Positions 46,775 to 54,380 of a stretch of 64,000 nt of DNA are shown here, in pieces. The notes under the pieces are model-generated. The model made no database searches, was not told the origin of the DNA, and saw nothing but the letters and a program-made list of their open reading frames with translations. The position numbers and the translations under genes are program-made. Numbering within the stretch: the first letter of the stretch is position 1; each line of letters begins with the position of its first letter. Source of the DNA: Nocardioides sp. ChNu-153 (GTDB taxonomy: Bacteria; Actinomycetota; Actinomycetes; Propionibacteriales; Nocardioidaceae); the NCBI RefSeq assembly GCF_030466625.1, contig NZ_JADEVT010000001.1, positions 310,001 to 374,000 of the forward strand. The letters are read 5' to 3'.

Positions 46775-49768
46775 CTACGGCACGACGATCACGCGGCGCA
46801 CCGGGCTGGCGGGGCTGTTGCCGGCGATGTTCGTCGAGTAGACCCAGAACTCGTAGGTCCCCGGCGCCAGGCCGCGGTAGGTCAGGTGGCGCTGGGTGGG
46901 CGGCACGGACCAGAACTTGTCGCCGCGCTGCACGACGTACCCCGTGATCGCGCCGCCGTTGGCGGCCGGCAGCGCCCACGAGACGGTGACGTCGCGGCCC
47001 TTCAGCGCGACCGCGGGTGTCCCGACGGAGCTGGGGGGCGCGACGGTGACGGCCTGGGTGCGCACCTCGCTGGGCACGGAGGCCCCGACCGCGTTGGTCG
47101 CGGTGACGGTGAAGGCGTAGGTGCCGCGCGGCAGGTCGCGGAAGGTGATGCGGTCGGTGCCCGCCGGCACGGCCCAGGCGCGGCCGTCGCGGTGCACGAC
47201 GTACCCGGTCACGGGCTCGCCGTTCGCGTCGGGCGGCAGCCACGCGACGACGACGTCGTCGCCGGTGGCACGGGAGTACGGCGTGGCGACCTGCGCCGGC
47301 GGACCGGCGGGCACGACCCCGGCGGAGACCTCCGACGGCTCGCTGTCGCCGATGCGGTTGGTGGCGGCGACGCGGAAGGTCCAGGTGGTGCCGTTCGTCA
47401 GGCCGGGGACCTCGACGCTGGTGGCGTCGGCCGGCGCCGAGGCGCGCACCTCGGCGCCGCCGTCGGCGGGGGTGGCGACGACGACGTAGCCCGTCAGCGG
47501 CTCGCCGCCGTCGTCGGCAGGCGCGGTCCACGTGACGGTGGCCGAGCGGTCGCCGCGCAGGGCGGTGACGCCGCTCGGTGCGTCCGGCACTGTCGAGACG
47601 CAGCGGTAGTCGCGGTCGTTGACCTCCACGACGGAGGAGCCGGGGCGGGCGGGCAGGCAGGCGTCGCCGTCGAGCTCGACGGTCTGGCCCGACGGCAGGA
47701 AGCGGAGCACGGCGCCGTCGGCCGGGCGGGCGTACGTCGCGGTGTAGCTGTCGTAGGCCATCCCGGTGACGCCCGTGAGCGGAGCGCAGCCGACGAGGTC
47801 GCACGACGAGAGCGGGATGAGCCCGCCGCCGGCGGCGCGGGCGACGCGGCCGGTGACGGTGCCGTCGAGCACGCGCACGAAGGTGCCGTCGGCCGGGACG
47901 GCGGCGACGTGGCCGCCCCACGGCTGGGCGGCGACGCCGCGGTGGGTGAGCGCGGCGCGGTCGATGCGCACGGCGCGCTGCGGGCCGCCGTACGGGGTCC
48001 AGCTCTCGACCGGGAACGCCGCGCCCCCGGCGAAGACGGAGACGCCGCCGGTGGGCACGACGACGAAGGTGCCGTCGGCGGGGGTGGCGCGCAGGTGGGC
48101 GTGGTTGCGGTCGGCGCGCGCCGCGTCGTCGACGACGGTGGCGGCGACGTCGACGGGCGCCTGGGCGGGGTCCTCGAGCGCGGCGGTGGTGGGCAGGTGC
48201 AGCGGGGCGCCGCCCGCGACGCGGTAGAGGCGGCCGTCGGTGACGGTGCGCAGGACGGTGCCGTCGGCGGGGTACGCCGCCATGCGGTCCCACTCGCCGC
48301 CCGTGCCGGCCCGGTCGATCGCGGCGTCGTCGACGGCGGTGGTGGGCTGGACCCCGCCGTACGGGGCCCACGAGTCGACCCACTGCGGCGAGCCGCCCGC
48401 GACGCGGAAGACGCCGCCGGTGGAGCGGCCGATGAGGAAGGTGCCGTCGACGGGGGTGCGGCGCAGGAAGGCGAACCCGCCCGTGCCGCCGGCGTTGTCG
48501 AGGGCCTCCTCGCCGACGAAGACCCGGGTCACGGCGCGGGTGCCGCCCCACGGGGCGAGCGAGGAGACGAAGAGCGGGGCGCCGCCGGCGACGACGTACG
48601 TGCGGCCGCTGCGGGCCGCGACGAGGAAGGTGCCGTCGACCGGCGCGGGCCGCAGGTGGTCGTAGACGTGGTCGGTGCCGATGCGGTCGATGGCGCGGTC
48701 GTCGACGTCGACGACCGGCCCGTCGGGGGCGATGTCGGGAACGTGCACGGGGGCGCCGCCGGCGATGCGGAACACGCGGCCCGAGGGCAGGCCGCGGATC
48801 CAGGTCTCGTCGACGGGGTAGCGGCGCAGCGTGCCCCACTGGGCCGCGTCGTAGGTCTCGCTGGGCTGGGTGCCACCGAAGGCCGCCCAGTTGGAGACGT
48901 GGATCGGGGCACCGCCGGCGATGCGGTAGACGTGGCCGCCGTAGCCCACGAAGTCGCCCTCGGCGACCGGGTCGGTGGCGACGTGCGCGAGCTCGGCGGC
49001 GTCGCAGCGGGCGTTGCTCGCGGTCGGCAGGGCCGTCGACATCATGGCGATCGGGGTGTCGGCGGGGAGCACGGCGTAGGTGTCGAACGCCGCCCAGCAG
49101 CCCTTCTGGAAGTCGGTGTGGGTGTGGATGCCGCTCTCGGTGCACACGCGCCACGACGACGAGTACGCCCAGCCGTCGGCGGTGCCGTCGCCGCAGCGGG
49201 AGTCGTCGCGCTTGCCGCTCGGCAGGAAGCCGATGGTGGTGCCGGGCGGGAACGCCGGCGTGCTCGTGCTGACCTGCACGTTCGCGAGGTGCCCGTAGCG
49301 GATCTGGCCGACCGCCGTGCCGCCGACCCGCACGTCGAGGGTGACCATCTGCCCGGCGCCGTTGTTGTTGGAGTCGACGCGCGCGACCTTGAGGCTCACG
49401 GGCCCGTCGAACGACTTCATCTGCGGCTTCACCGCGGCGCCCGGACCCTTGTGGAGGTCCCAGGAGAAGCCGCCGAGCAGGCGCGGGGTGTGGTCGGCGG
49501 GGCGGATGAGGCCCGTGCGGCCGCCGTCGTCGAACGGCATGTAGATGGCCACGCGCGTGCCGCCCGCGGCCGCGGACTGCTCGGCCCCGCCCTCGGGCTC
49601 GGGGTCCAGCGGGTTGCCGCCCGTGACGAGGGTCAGGGTGACGACGACGAGCGCCAGGCCCGCCAGGAGGGCGGCGGCGCGCCGGGTCGCGGTACGGCGG
49701 ACGCGGCCCGCGGGGCGGGTGCGCTCCGGTCCGCCCGGCGACACGGGCTCGTGGTCGTTGACTGGCAC
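46775..49768 (-). CDS. Large surface protein: membrane anchor, M23-like domain, GGAP repeats, three FN3 domains
   Basis: 997 residues from GTG 49768 (TACATT 8 nt upstream). An Arg-rich start precedes one hydrophobic segment at 31-50. Residues 75-265 include WDLHKG, RYGHLANVQVS (His160) and GIHTHTDF (His215, His217), faintly like M23 peptidases. About seven repeats of 58-60 residues follow (270-720), each with YRVAGGAPLHVxSW, a Gly-Gly turn and a PADGTFL end. The last 270 residues are three fibronectin type III domains (PLTGYVVVATP, PVTGYVVHRDG, AITGYVVQRGD). Probably anchored outside the cell and binding wall or carbohydrate; enzyme activity is unproven. Confidence 0.85.
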   Translation of the reverse strand: MPVNDHEPVSPGGPERTRPAGRVRRTATRRAAALLAGLALVVVTLTLVTGGNPLDPEPEGGAEQSAAAGGTRVAIYMPFDDGGRTGLIRPADHTPRLLGGFSWDLHKGPGAAVKPQMKSFDGPVSLKVARVDSNNNGAGQMVTLDVRVGGTAVGQIRYGHLANVQVSTSTPAFPPGTTIGFLPSGKRDDSRCGDGTADGWAYSSSWRVCTESGIHTHTDFQKGCWAAFDTYAVLPADTPIAMMSTALPTASNARCDAAELAHVATDPVAEGDFVGYGGHVYRIAGGAPIHVSNWAAFGGTQPSETYDAAQWGTLRRYPVDETWIRGLPSGRVFRIAGGAPVHVPDIAPDGPVVDVDDRAIDRIGTDHVYDHLRPAPVDGTFLVAARSGRTYVVAGGAPLFVSSLAPWGGTRAVTRVFVGEEALDNAGGTGGFAFLRRTPVDGTFLIGRSTGGVFRVAGGSPQWVDSWAPYGGVQPTTAVDDAAIDRAGTGGEWDRMAAYPADGTVLRTVTDGRLYRVAGGAPLHLPTTAALEDPAQAPVDVAATVVDDAARADRNHAHLRATPADGTFVVVPTGGVSVFAGGAAFPVESWTPYGGPQRAVRIDRAALTHRGVAAQPWGGHVAAVPADGTFVRVLDGTVTGRVARAAGGGLIPLSSCDLVGCAPLTGVTGMAYDSYTATYARPADGAVLRFLPSGQTVELDGDACLPARPGSSVVEVNDRDYRCVSTVPDAPSGVTALRGDRSATVTWTAPADDGGEPLTGYVVVATPADGGAEVRASAPADATSVEVPGLTNGTTWTFRVAATNRIGDSEPSEVSAGVVPAGPPAQVATPYSRATGDDVVVAWLPPDANGEPVTGYVVHRDGRAWAVPAGTDRITFRDLPRGTYAFTVTATNAVGASVPSEVRTQAVTVAPPSSVGTPAVALKGRDVTVSWALPAANGGAITGYVVQRGDKFWSVPPTQRHLTYRGLAPGTYEFWVYSTNIAGNSPASPVRRVIVVP

Positions 49769-49776
49769 AAGGCCGC

Positions 49777-49782
49777 AATGTA
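49777..49782 (-). promoter_or_regulatory. Candidate -10 box (TACATT) for the repeat protein
   Basis: TACATT on the minus strand ends 8 nt before GTG 49768. The sequence around it is AT-richer than the surroundings. Confidence 0.45.
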
Positions 49783-49863
49783 TGTGGCGAATGGTGCTCG
49801 TGGGGAGGATGGGGCGAGATTCACAGGGAGGCCGGGTCGAGGCGTGGTGTGCGCCGTGGCCGT

Positions 49864-49875
49864 ATTGCATCCAAT
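49864..49875. promoter_or_regulatory. GntR operator candidate, ggt copy 1 (ATTGCATCCAAT)
   Basis: ATTG-CATC-CAAT has perfect 4-bp arms. The core TGCATCCAAT recurs upstream of the DHDPS-like gene and the permease gene. It lies 26 nt before the ggt start. Confidence 0.65.
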
Positions 49876-49883
49876 CACCGGTA

Positions 49884-49895
49884 TTTGCATACTGT
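49884..49895. promoter_or_regulatory. GntR operator candidate, ggt copy 2, overlapping the -10 box
   Basis: TTTG-CATA-CTGT begins exactly 20 bp after copy 1 and contains the probable ggt -10 box TACTGT (49890-49895), which ends 5 nt before GTG 49901. Only the left half matches the consensus well. Confidence 0.5.
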
Positions 49896-49900
49896 CGGCT

Positions 49901-51739
49901 GTGTCCTCCCCGCTGCCGGCCTCGGCCTTCACGTCGCCTCCTGCCCACCTGACGCGGCCCACGCTGGAGGGGGCCTACGGCATGAGCGCCTCCACGCACT
50001 GGTCCGCGACCGCTGCGGCGCAGTCGGTGCTCGAACGGGGTGGCAACGCGTTCGACGCAGCCGTGGCGGCCGCGTTCGTGCTGCACGCGGTCGAGCCGCA
50101 CCTCAACGGCCCGGGCGGCGACATGGTGGCGCTGGTCGCGCCCGCGGGCCGGGCGCCGACGGTGGTCGACGGTCAGGGCCCGGCGCCCGCGGGCGCCACG
50201 ATCGAGCGGATGCGGGCGGAGGGGCTCGAGGAGGTGCCCGGCAGCGGCGCCCTCGCGGCGGCCGTCCCGGGCGCGGTGCTCGCGCTGCTCCACGTGCTGC
50301 GCGACCACGGCACCTGGGACGTCGCCGACGTCCTGGCCTACGCCGTCGACCAGCTGGAGACCGGCCATGCGGCGGGACCCCAGCTGTGCGGTGTCGTGGC
50401 GGCGATGGCCGACCACTTCATCGAGCACTGGCCGACCTCCGCGGCGATCTGGCTGCGGGAGGGCCGTGCGCCCGCGGTGGGGCAGGTGGTGACCAACCCG
50501 GCGTACGCCGCCACCCTGCGGCGGCTGCTCCGGGCCGCGCCGGACGCGGCGACCCGGGAGGAGCGCATCGACGCGGTGGCGGGCGAGTGGCGCACCGGCT
50601 TCGTGGCCGCGGCAGTGGCGGCGGCCGTCCAGCGCCCCCACCGCCACTCCTCGGGCCGCGACCACCGGGGGCTCCTCACCGCCGAGGACCTCGCCGACGC
50701 CCGGGTCGCCACGGAGGAGCCGCTCGTCCTCGACTTCCGCGGCACCCGGGTCCACAAGGCGGGCTTCTGGACGCAGGGCCCGGTGCTGCTGCAGGCGCTC
50801 GCCATCCTCGACCACTTCCCGGACGACCACCTCGACCCGTCGACGGCGCTCGGCATCCACACGGTGGCCGAGGCCCTCAAGCTGGCGATGGCCGACCGCG
50901 ACACCTACTACGGCGACGCCGGCCCGGTGCACCCCGAGGGGGCCGGCGGCAGCTCGGACCCGCGACGGGCGCTGCTGTCCCGCGAGTACGCCGCCGCCCG
51001 GGCCGCGCAGATCGGCGCGACGGCCTCGTGCGAGCACCGGCCGGGCGACCTGCCGGGGCTGACGCCGTGGCGGGTGCCGCTCGTGCTGGAGGGCGGGGCG
51101 GCGGCCGGGGCCGGAACGGGGGAGCCGACGGTGGCGCGGGACGGCAGCACGCGGGGGGACACCTGCCACGTCGACGTCGTCGACCGGCACGGCAACCTGG
51201 CCTCGCTGACGCCGTCGGGCGGGTGGCTGCAGTCGTCGCCCGCCGTCCCGGAGCTGGGCTTCTGCCTCGGCACGCGCCTGCAGATGACCTGGCTCGACCC
51301 GGACAGCCCCTCGGCCCTGCGTCCCGGCCGCCGGCCGCGCACCACGTTGAGCCCGACCATGCTGAGCCGCGGGGGCCTCACCACCGCGGCGCTGGGCACG
51401 CCGGGCGGCGACCAGCAGGACCAGTGGCAGCTGCTGTACCTGCTGCGCACCCTGGTCGGGGGCTACACGCCCCAGCAGGCCGTCGACGCCCCGGCCTTCC
51501 ACACGACGGCGCTCGTGAGCTCGTTCTGGCCGCGGGAGCTGAGTGCCGCGGGGCTGGTCGTCGAGGACCGCGTCGGCCCCGAGGTCGTCGCCGAGCTCGA
51601 GCGCCGCGGGCACGACGTCACGGTCGCCGACGGCTGGAGCCTCGGGCGCCTCTCCGCGGTCGTCCGGGACCCCGCGACCGGCCGCCTCGGCGCGGCCGCG
51701 AACGCGCGGGGCGCCCAGGGCTACGCGGCGGGCCGGTGA
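49901..51739 (+). CDS. Gamma-glutamyltransferase-family Ntn hydrolase
   Basis: 612 residues from GTG 49901 (ATG 49981 is an alternative). The N-terminal domain has STHWSATAAAQSVLERGGNAFDAAVAAAF in outline, typical of the family. The autocatalytic Thr is Thr421 in GDTCHVDVVDRHGNLAS, and the later GGDQQDQWQLLYLL matches the GGxxI/Q segment. No signal peptide, so cytoplasmic, unlike secreted Ggt. It would hydrolyse a gamma-glutamyl compound or another amide. Two operator-like repeats overlap its promoter, and it overlaps the following DUF1275 gene by 4 nt. Confidence 0.85.
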   Translation: MSSPLPASAFTSPPAHLTRPTLEGAYGMSASTHWSATAAAQSVLERGGNAFDAAVAAAFVLHAVEPHLNGPGGDMVALVAPAGRAPTVVDGQGPAPAGATIERMRAEGLEEVPGSGALAAAVPGAVLALLHVLRDHGTWDVADVLAYAVDQLETGHAAGPQLCGVVAAMADHFIEHWPTSAAIWLREGRAPAVGQVVTNPAYAATLRRLLRAAPDAATREERIDAVAGEWRTGFVAAAVAAAVQRPHRHSSGRDHRGLLTAEDLADARVATEEPLVLDFRGTRVHKAGFWTQGPVLLQALAILDHFPDDHLDPSTALGIHTVAEALKLAMADRDTYYGDAGPVHPEGAGGSSDPRRALLSREYAAARAAQIGATASCEHRPGDLPGLTPWRVPLVLEGGAAAGAGTGEPTVARDGSTRGDTCHVDVVDRHGNLASLTPSGGWLQSSPAVPELGFCLGTRLQMTWLDPDSPSALRPGRRPRTTLSPTMLSRGGLTTAALGTPGGDQQDQWQLLYLLRTLVGGYTPQQAVDAPAFHTTALVSSFWPRELSAAGLVVEDRVGPEVVAELERRGHDVTVADGWSLGRLSAVVRDPATGRLGAAANARGAQGYAAGR

Positions 51740-52437
51740 GCGGGGTGAGCAGTGCGCGGGCCGGGGTCGCGCCCTCGACCGCGGTGGCCCTCATGCTGGT
51801 GCTGACGTTCTCCACGGGCGTCGCCGACGCGATCGGCTACCTGGCGCTGGACAAGGTCTTCACCGGCAACATGACGGGCAACGTCGTGATCCTCGGCATG
51901 GGCCTGGCCGGGGAGCAGGGCCTCCCGGTGGCCGGTCCGCTCGTCGCGCTCGGGGCGTTCATGGCGGGCGCCGCGACCGGTGGCCGCGCGCAGCGGGCGG
52001 TGCCCGCCGGGTGGCAGACCCGTACGGCGGTGCTCCTCGCGGTCGTGGGCACCACCTTCGCGGCCACGGCCGGCTACACGGCCGCCCGGCCCACGTCGTA
52101 CGGGCACGAGGAGGGCCTGGTCCTCGCGGGCGTCATCGCGTGGGCGATGGGGCTGCAGGCCGCCGTGGCCCGCCACGTCGCCGTCAAGGACGTCACCACC
52201 GTGGTCGTCACCTCGACCATCACGGGGCTGGCCGCCGACTCCCGGCTGGGGGCCGGCGGAGGGCAGCCCTGGGCCCGCCGGGCGCTGGCCGTCGTCGCGA
52301 TCGGGCTCGGTGCCCTCGTCGGGGCGCTCACGCTGCGGTGGCACCCCGGGGTCGGCATCGGCTTGTCGGCACTGCTGACGTACGGCGTCGCCCTCGCCGG
52401 GGGCCTGCAGCACCGTGCCCGCGCGCGACGGGAGTGA
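51736..52437 (+). CDS. YoaK/DUF1275-family membrane protein
   Basis: 233 residues from GTG 51736 (GTGA overlap). About six transmembrane segments; the family mark FSTGVADAIGYLALDKVFTGNMTGNVV is near the start and a second TxxxT segment (VTTVVVTSTITGLAADS) in the middle. DUF1275 proteins are thought to be transporters, but no substrate is known. Pairing with the gamma-glutamyltransferase suggests import of its substrate or export of its product. Convergent with the GntR gene, only 3 nt apart. Confidence 0.87.
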   Translation: MSGVSSARAGVAPSTAVALMLVLTFSTGVADAIGYLALDKVFTGNMTGNVVILGMGLAGEQGLPVAGPLVALGAFMAGAATGGRAQRAVPAGWQTRTAVLLAVVGTTFAATAGYTAARPTSYGHEEGLVLAGVIAWAMGLQAAVARHVAVKDVTTVVVTSTITGLAADSRLGAGGGQPWARRALAVVAIGLGALVGALTLRWHPGVGIGLSALLTYGVALAGGLQHRARARRE

Positions 52438-52440
52438 CGC

Positions 52441-53178
52441 TCAGCGGTCCCGGCTCTGGCCCTGGTTCTCCACCCACCGGGCGAGCGCCTCGGCGGAGGA
52501 GCGGACGTGACGGGTCATGGCGCGCCGGGCGCGCGCCGCGTCGCCGGCGTTGATCGCCTCGGCGATCTGGCGGTGCTCGGCGGAGTTCTGCCGCAGCAGC
52601 CGCGAGTTGCCGGCGTACGCCGCGAAGGCGGAGTTGCGGGGCAGGCGCCGGCTGATCTCGGCGATGGTGAGGCTCAGCTGGTGGCTCGCGGCCGCCTCGA
52701 GGATGACGCCGTGGAAGTCCTCGTTGGCCTCCGCCCACAGGCGGGCCGCCTCGGTGACGCCGGCCGGGTCGGCCTCGGGGTCGGCGGCCTGGTGGGCATC
52801 GACCGCCCGGTCGTAGCGGTCCCACGCGGAGTTGAGCCGCCGCAGCTGGTCGTCGTCGATGAGGCCCGCGGCGAGCTCGGCGGCCAGGCCCTCCAGCTCG
52901 CCCCGCACCGCGCCGAGCTCGCGGATGTCGCGCCCGCTGTGCCCGTTGACCCGGGCACCCCGGTTCGGCGTGATGGTCACGACGCCCTGGGCGTGCAGGA
53001 CGCGGAGCGCCTCGCGGACGGGAGTCCGGCTGACGCCGAACTCCTCGGCGACGGCCGCGTGGCGGATCCAGCTGCCGACGGGCACCTCGCCGGAGAGGAT
53101 CCGGCGCAGCAGCTCGTCGGCGAGCCACTCGCCGAGCGCGCCGTCCGTCTCGCGTCCGTTCTGCGTCTCGGCCACCAC
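52441..53178 (-). CDS. GntR-family regulator with FCD domain (FadR subfamily)
   Basis: 245 residues from GTG 53178, with AGGAGG 8 nt upstream. The winged helix shows LLRRILSGEVPVGSWIRHAAVAEEFGVSRTPVREALRVLHAQGVV in outline (residues 20-70). The C-terminal FCD domain has helices with the expected Asp and His residues (ANEDFHGVILEAA, EHRQIAEAINAGDAARARRAMTRHV) that usually hold a metal and an organic acid. It is divergent from the DHDPS-like gene. ATTG-CATC-CAAT repeats before three units are its probable operators. Confidence 0.9.
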   Translation of the reverse strand: MVAETQNGRETDGALGEWLADELLRRILSGEVPVGSWIRHAAVAEEFGVSRTPVREALRVLHAQGVVTITPNRGARVNGHSGRDIRELGAVRGELEGLAAELAAGLIDDDQLRRLNSAWDRYDRAVDAHQAADPEADPAGVTEAARLWAEANEDFHGVILEAAASHQLSLTIAEISRRLPRNSAFAAYAGNSRLLRQNSAEHRQIAEAINAGDAARARRAMTRHVRSSAEALARWVENQGQSRDR

Positions 53179-53265
53179 CGCTGGCACCTCCTGGGCGGGT
53201 CGCCCGGTCGCGGACGGGGCACCTCCCCGTCGCGGTGGGCCCGCCGCGCCGGACCCGGCCCCAGT

Positions 53266-53277
53266 TTTGCATCCAAT
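53266..53277. promoter_or_regulatory. GntR operator candidate between gntR and the DHDPS-like gene
   Basis: TTTG-CATC-CAAT shares TTGCATCCAATC with the ggt site. It lies in the 135-nt divergent region, 88 nt from the gntR start and 36 nt before the lyase start. No second copy occurs at 20 bp here. Confidence 0.65.
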
Positions 53278-53313
53278 CGATCCGTCGTGTCGACGACCTC
53301 CCGAGGAGACCCC

Positions 53314-54279
53314 GTGCCCGTGCTTCCCCCCGCTCACGATCCGTCGGGCGCGCCCGCTGCCGCCCCGTCCCGACCGCTCGGCTGCTGGGCCATGGTGCCC
53401 ACCCCGTTCTCGGCGGACGCCGCGGTCGTGGACCGGAGCTCCCTCGTGCGACTGGCGGGCGGCCTCCTCGACGACGGCTGCACCGGGCTCGTGGCCCTCG
53501 GCGCGATCGCGGAGCCCGCCACCCTCACCGCGGCCGAGCGCGACGCGGTCGTCCGGGACCTGGGCGCCGTGGCCCGCGCGCGGGGCGCCGGCCTGGTCGT
53601 GGGACTGGCGGGCACGCGGACCGACGACGCCGTCGCCGAGGTCCGGCGCTCCGCCGACCTGCGCCGGTCGGCGGACGCCCTGCTGGTCCCCGTGCCCGCG
53701 CCCGACGCGCGAAGCACGCGGCGGCACCTGCGGGCCGTCCACGATGCGTCGGGACTGCCGCTCGTCGTGCAGGACCTGCCCCGGGCCACGGGCGTGACGA
53801 TCGGGCTGGACGAGCTGCTGCGGGCGGTGGAGGGCCTCGACTTCGTCGCGGCCGTGAAGTGCGAGTCCCCGCCCACGTTCGTCGCCGTCGCCGCCCTCGT
53901 GCGGCACACCGACGTCGTGGCGATGTCGGGGATGGGCGGCACGGGCCTCGTCGCCGACCTGCACGCCGGGGCGCGGGCGGTTGCGCTCGGCGCGACGCCG
54001 ACGCGCGTGCTGGTCGCCGCCGTGGACGCGTGGCAGCGCGGCGATGTCGAGGAGAGCCTGCGGCTCGTCGGCTCGGTCGCGACCCGCTGCCACGTCGAGA
54101 CCCAGCCCGGCGCCTCGGTGGCGATCCGGAAGGAGCACTGGCGCCGGGAGGACCGGATCGCCTCGGCGTCCGTGCGGGCGCCGACGCCCCCGTGGCGCCC
54201 GGAGGAGGACGGCCTCGACGGCCTCTCCGCGCTCCTGGGCCTGCCGGACGCCGTCGTACGGCCACCCGTCCCCGGGTGA
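53314..54279 (+). CDS. DHDPS/N-acetylneuraminate-lyase superfamily protein
   Basis: 321 residues from GTG 53314 (GAGGAG 5 nt upstream). A (beta/alpha)8 barrel with the Schiff-base Lys182 in VAAVKCESPP. In true DapA a Tyr precedes NxPxRTG; here the matching segment reads LVVQDLPRATGV, so Gln153 replaces Tyr and lysine biosynthesis is unlikely. The start GCWAMVPTPFSADAAVVD is family-typical. It is probably a pyruvate- or keto-acid-dependent lyase or aldolase of a catabolic route. First gene of the block controlled by the GntR protein. Confidence 0.85.
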   Translation: MPVLPPAHDPSGAPAAAPSRPLGCWAMVPTPFSADAAVVDRSSLVRLAGGLLDDGCTGLVALGAIAEPATLTAAERDAVVRDLGAVARARGAGLVVGLAGTRTDDAVAEVRRSADLRRSADALLVPVPAPDARSTRRHLRAVHDASGLPLVVQDLPRATGVTIGLDELLRAVEGLDFVAAVKCESPPTFVAVAALVRHTDVVAMSGMGGTGLVADLHAGARAVALGATPTRVLVAAVDAWQRGDVEESLRLVGSVATRCHVETQPGASVAIRKEHWRREDRIASASVRAPTPPWRPEEDGLDGLSALLGLPDAVVRPPVPG

Positions 54280-54333
54280 CGGGCAGGGGTCGATTCCGCG
54301 AACCCTCTTGCCAGGGGCGCCGATCTCTCGCAA

Positions 54334-54345
54334 ACTGCATCCAAT
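54334..54345. promoter_or_regulatory. GntR operator candidate, permease copy 1
   Basis: ACTG-CATC-CAAT shares TGCATCCAATC with the ggt and lyase sites. It lies 36 nt before the permease start. Confidence 0.62.
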
Positions 54346-54353
54346 CCGAGAGA

Positions 54354-54365
54354 GTCGCATCCATT
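54354..54365. promoter_or_regulatory. GntR operator candidate, permease copy 2
   Basis: GTCG-CATC-CATT repeats GCATCCA exactly 20 bp after copy 1, the same spacing as the two ggt sites. Confidence 0.55.
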
Positions 54366-54380
54366 CCAGAAGGTGGCACC

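Noticed and set aside
46886-49900. Long plus-strand frame opposite the repeat protein, continuous with gamma-glutamyltransferase
   Set aside because: Only the part from 49901 resembles a family; the rest is the antisense of the GGAP/FN3 protein.
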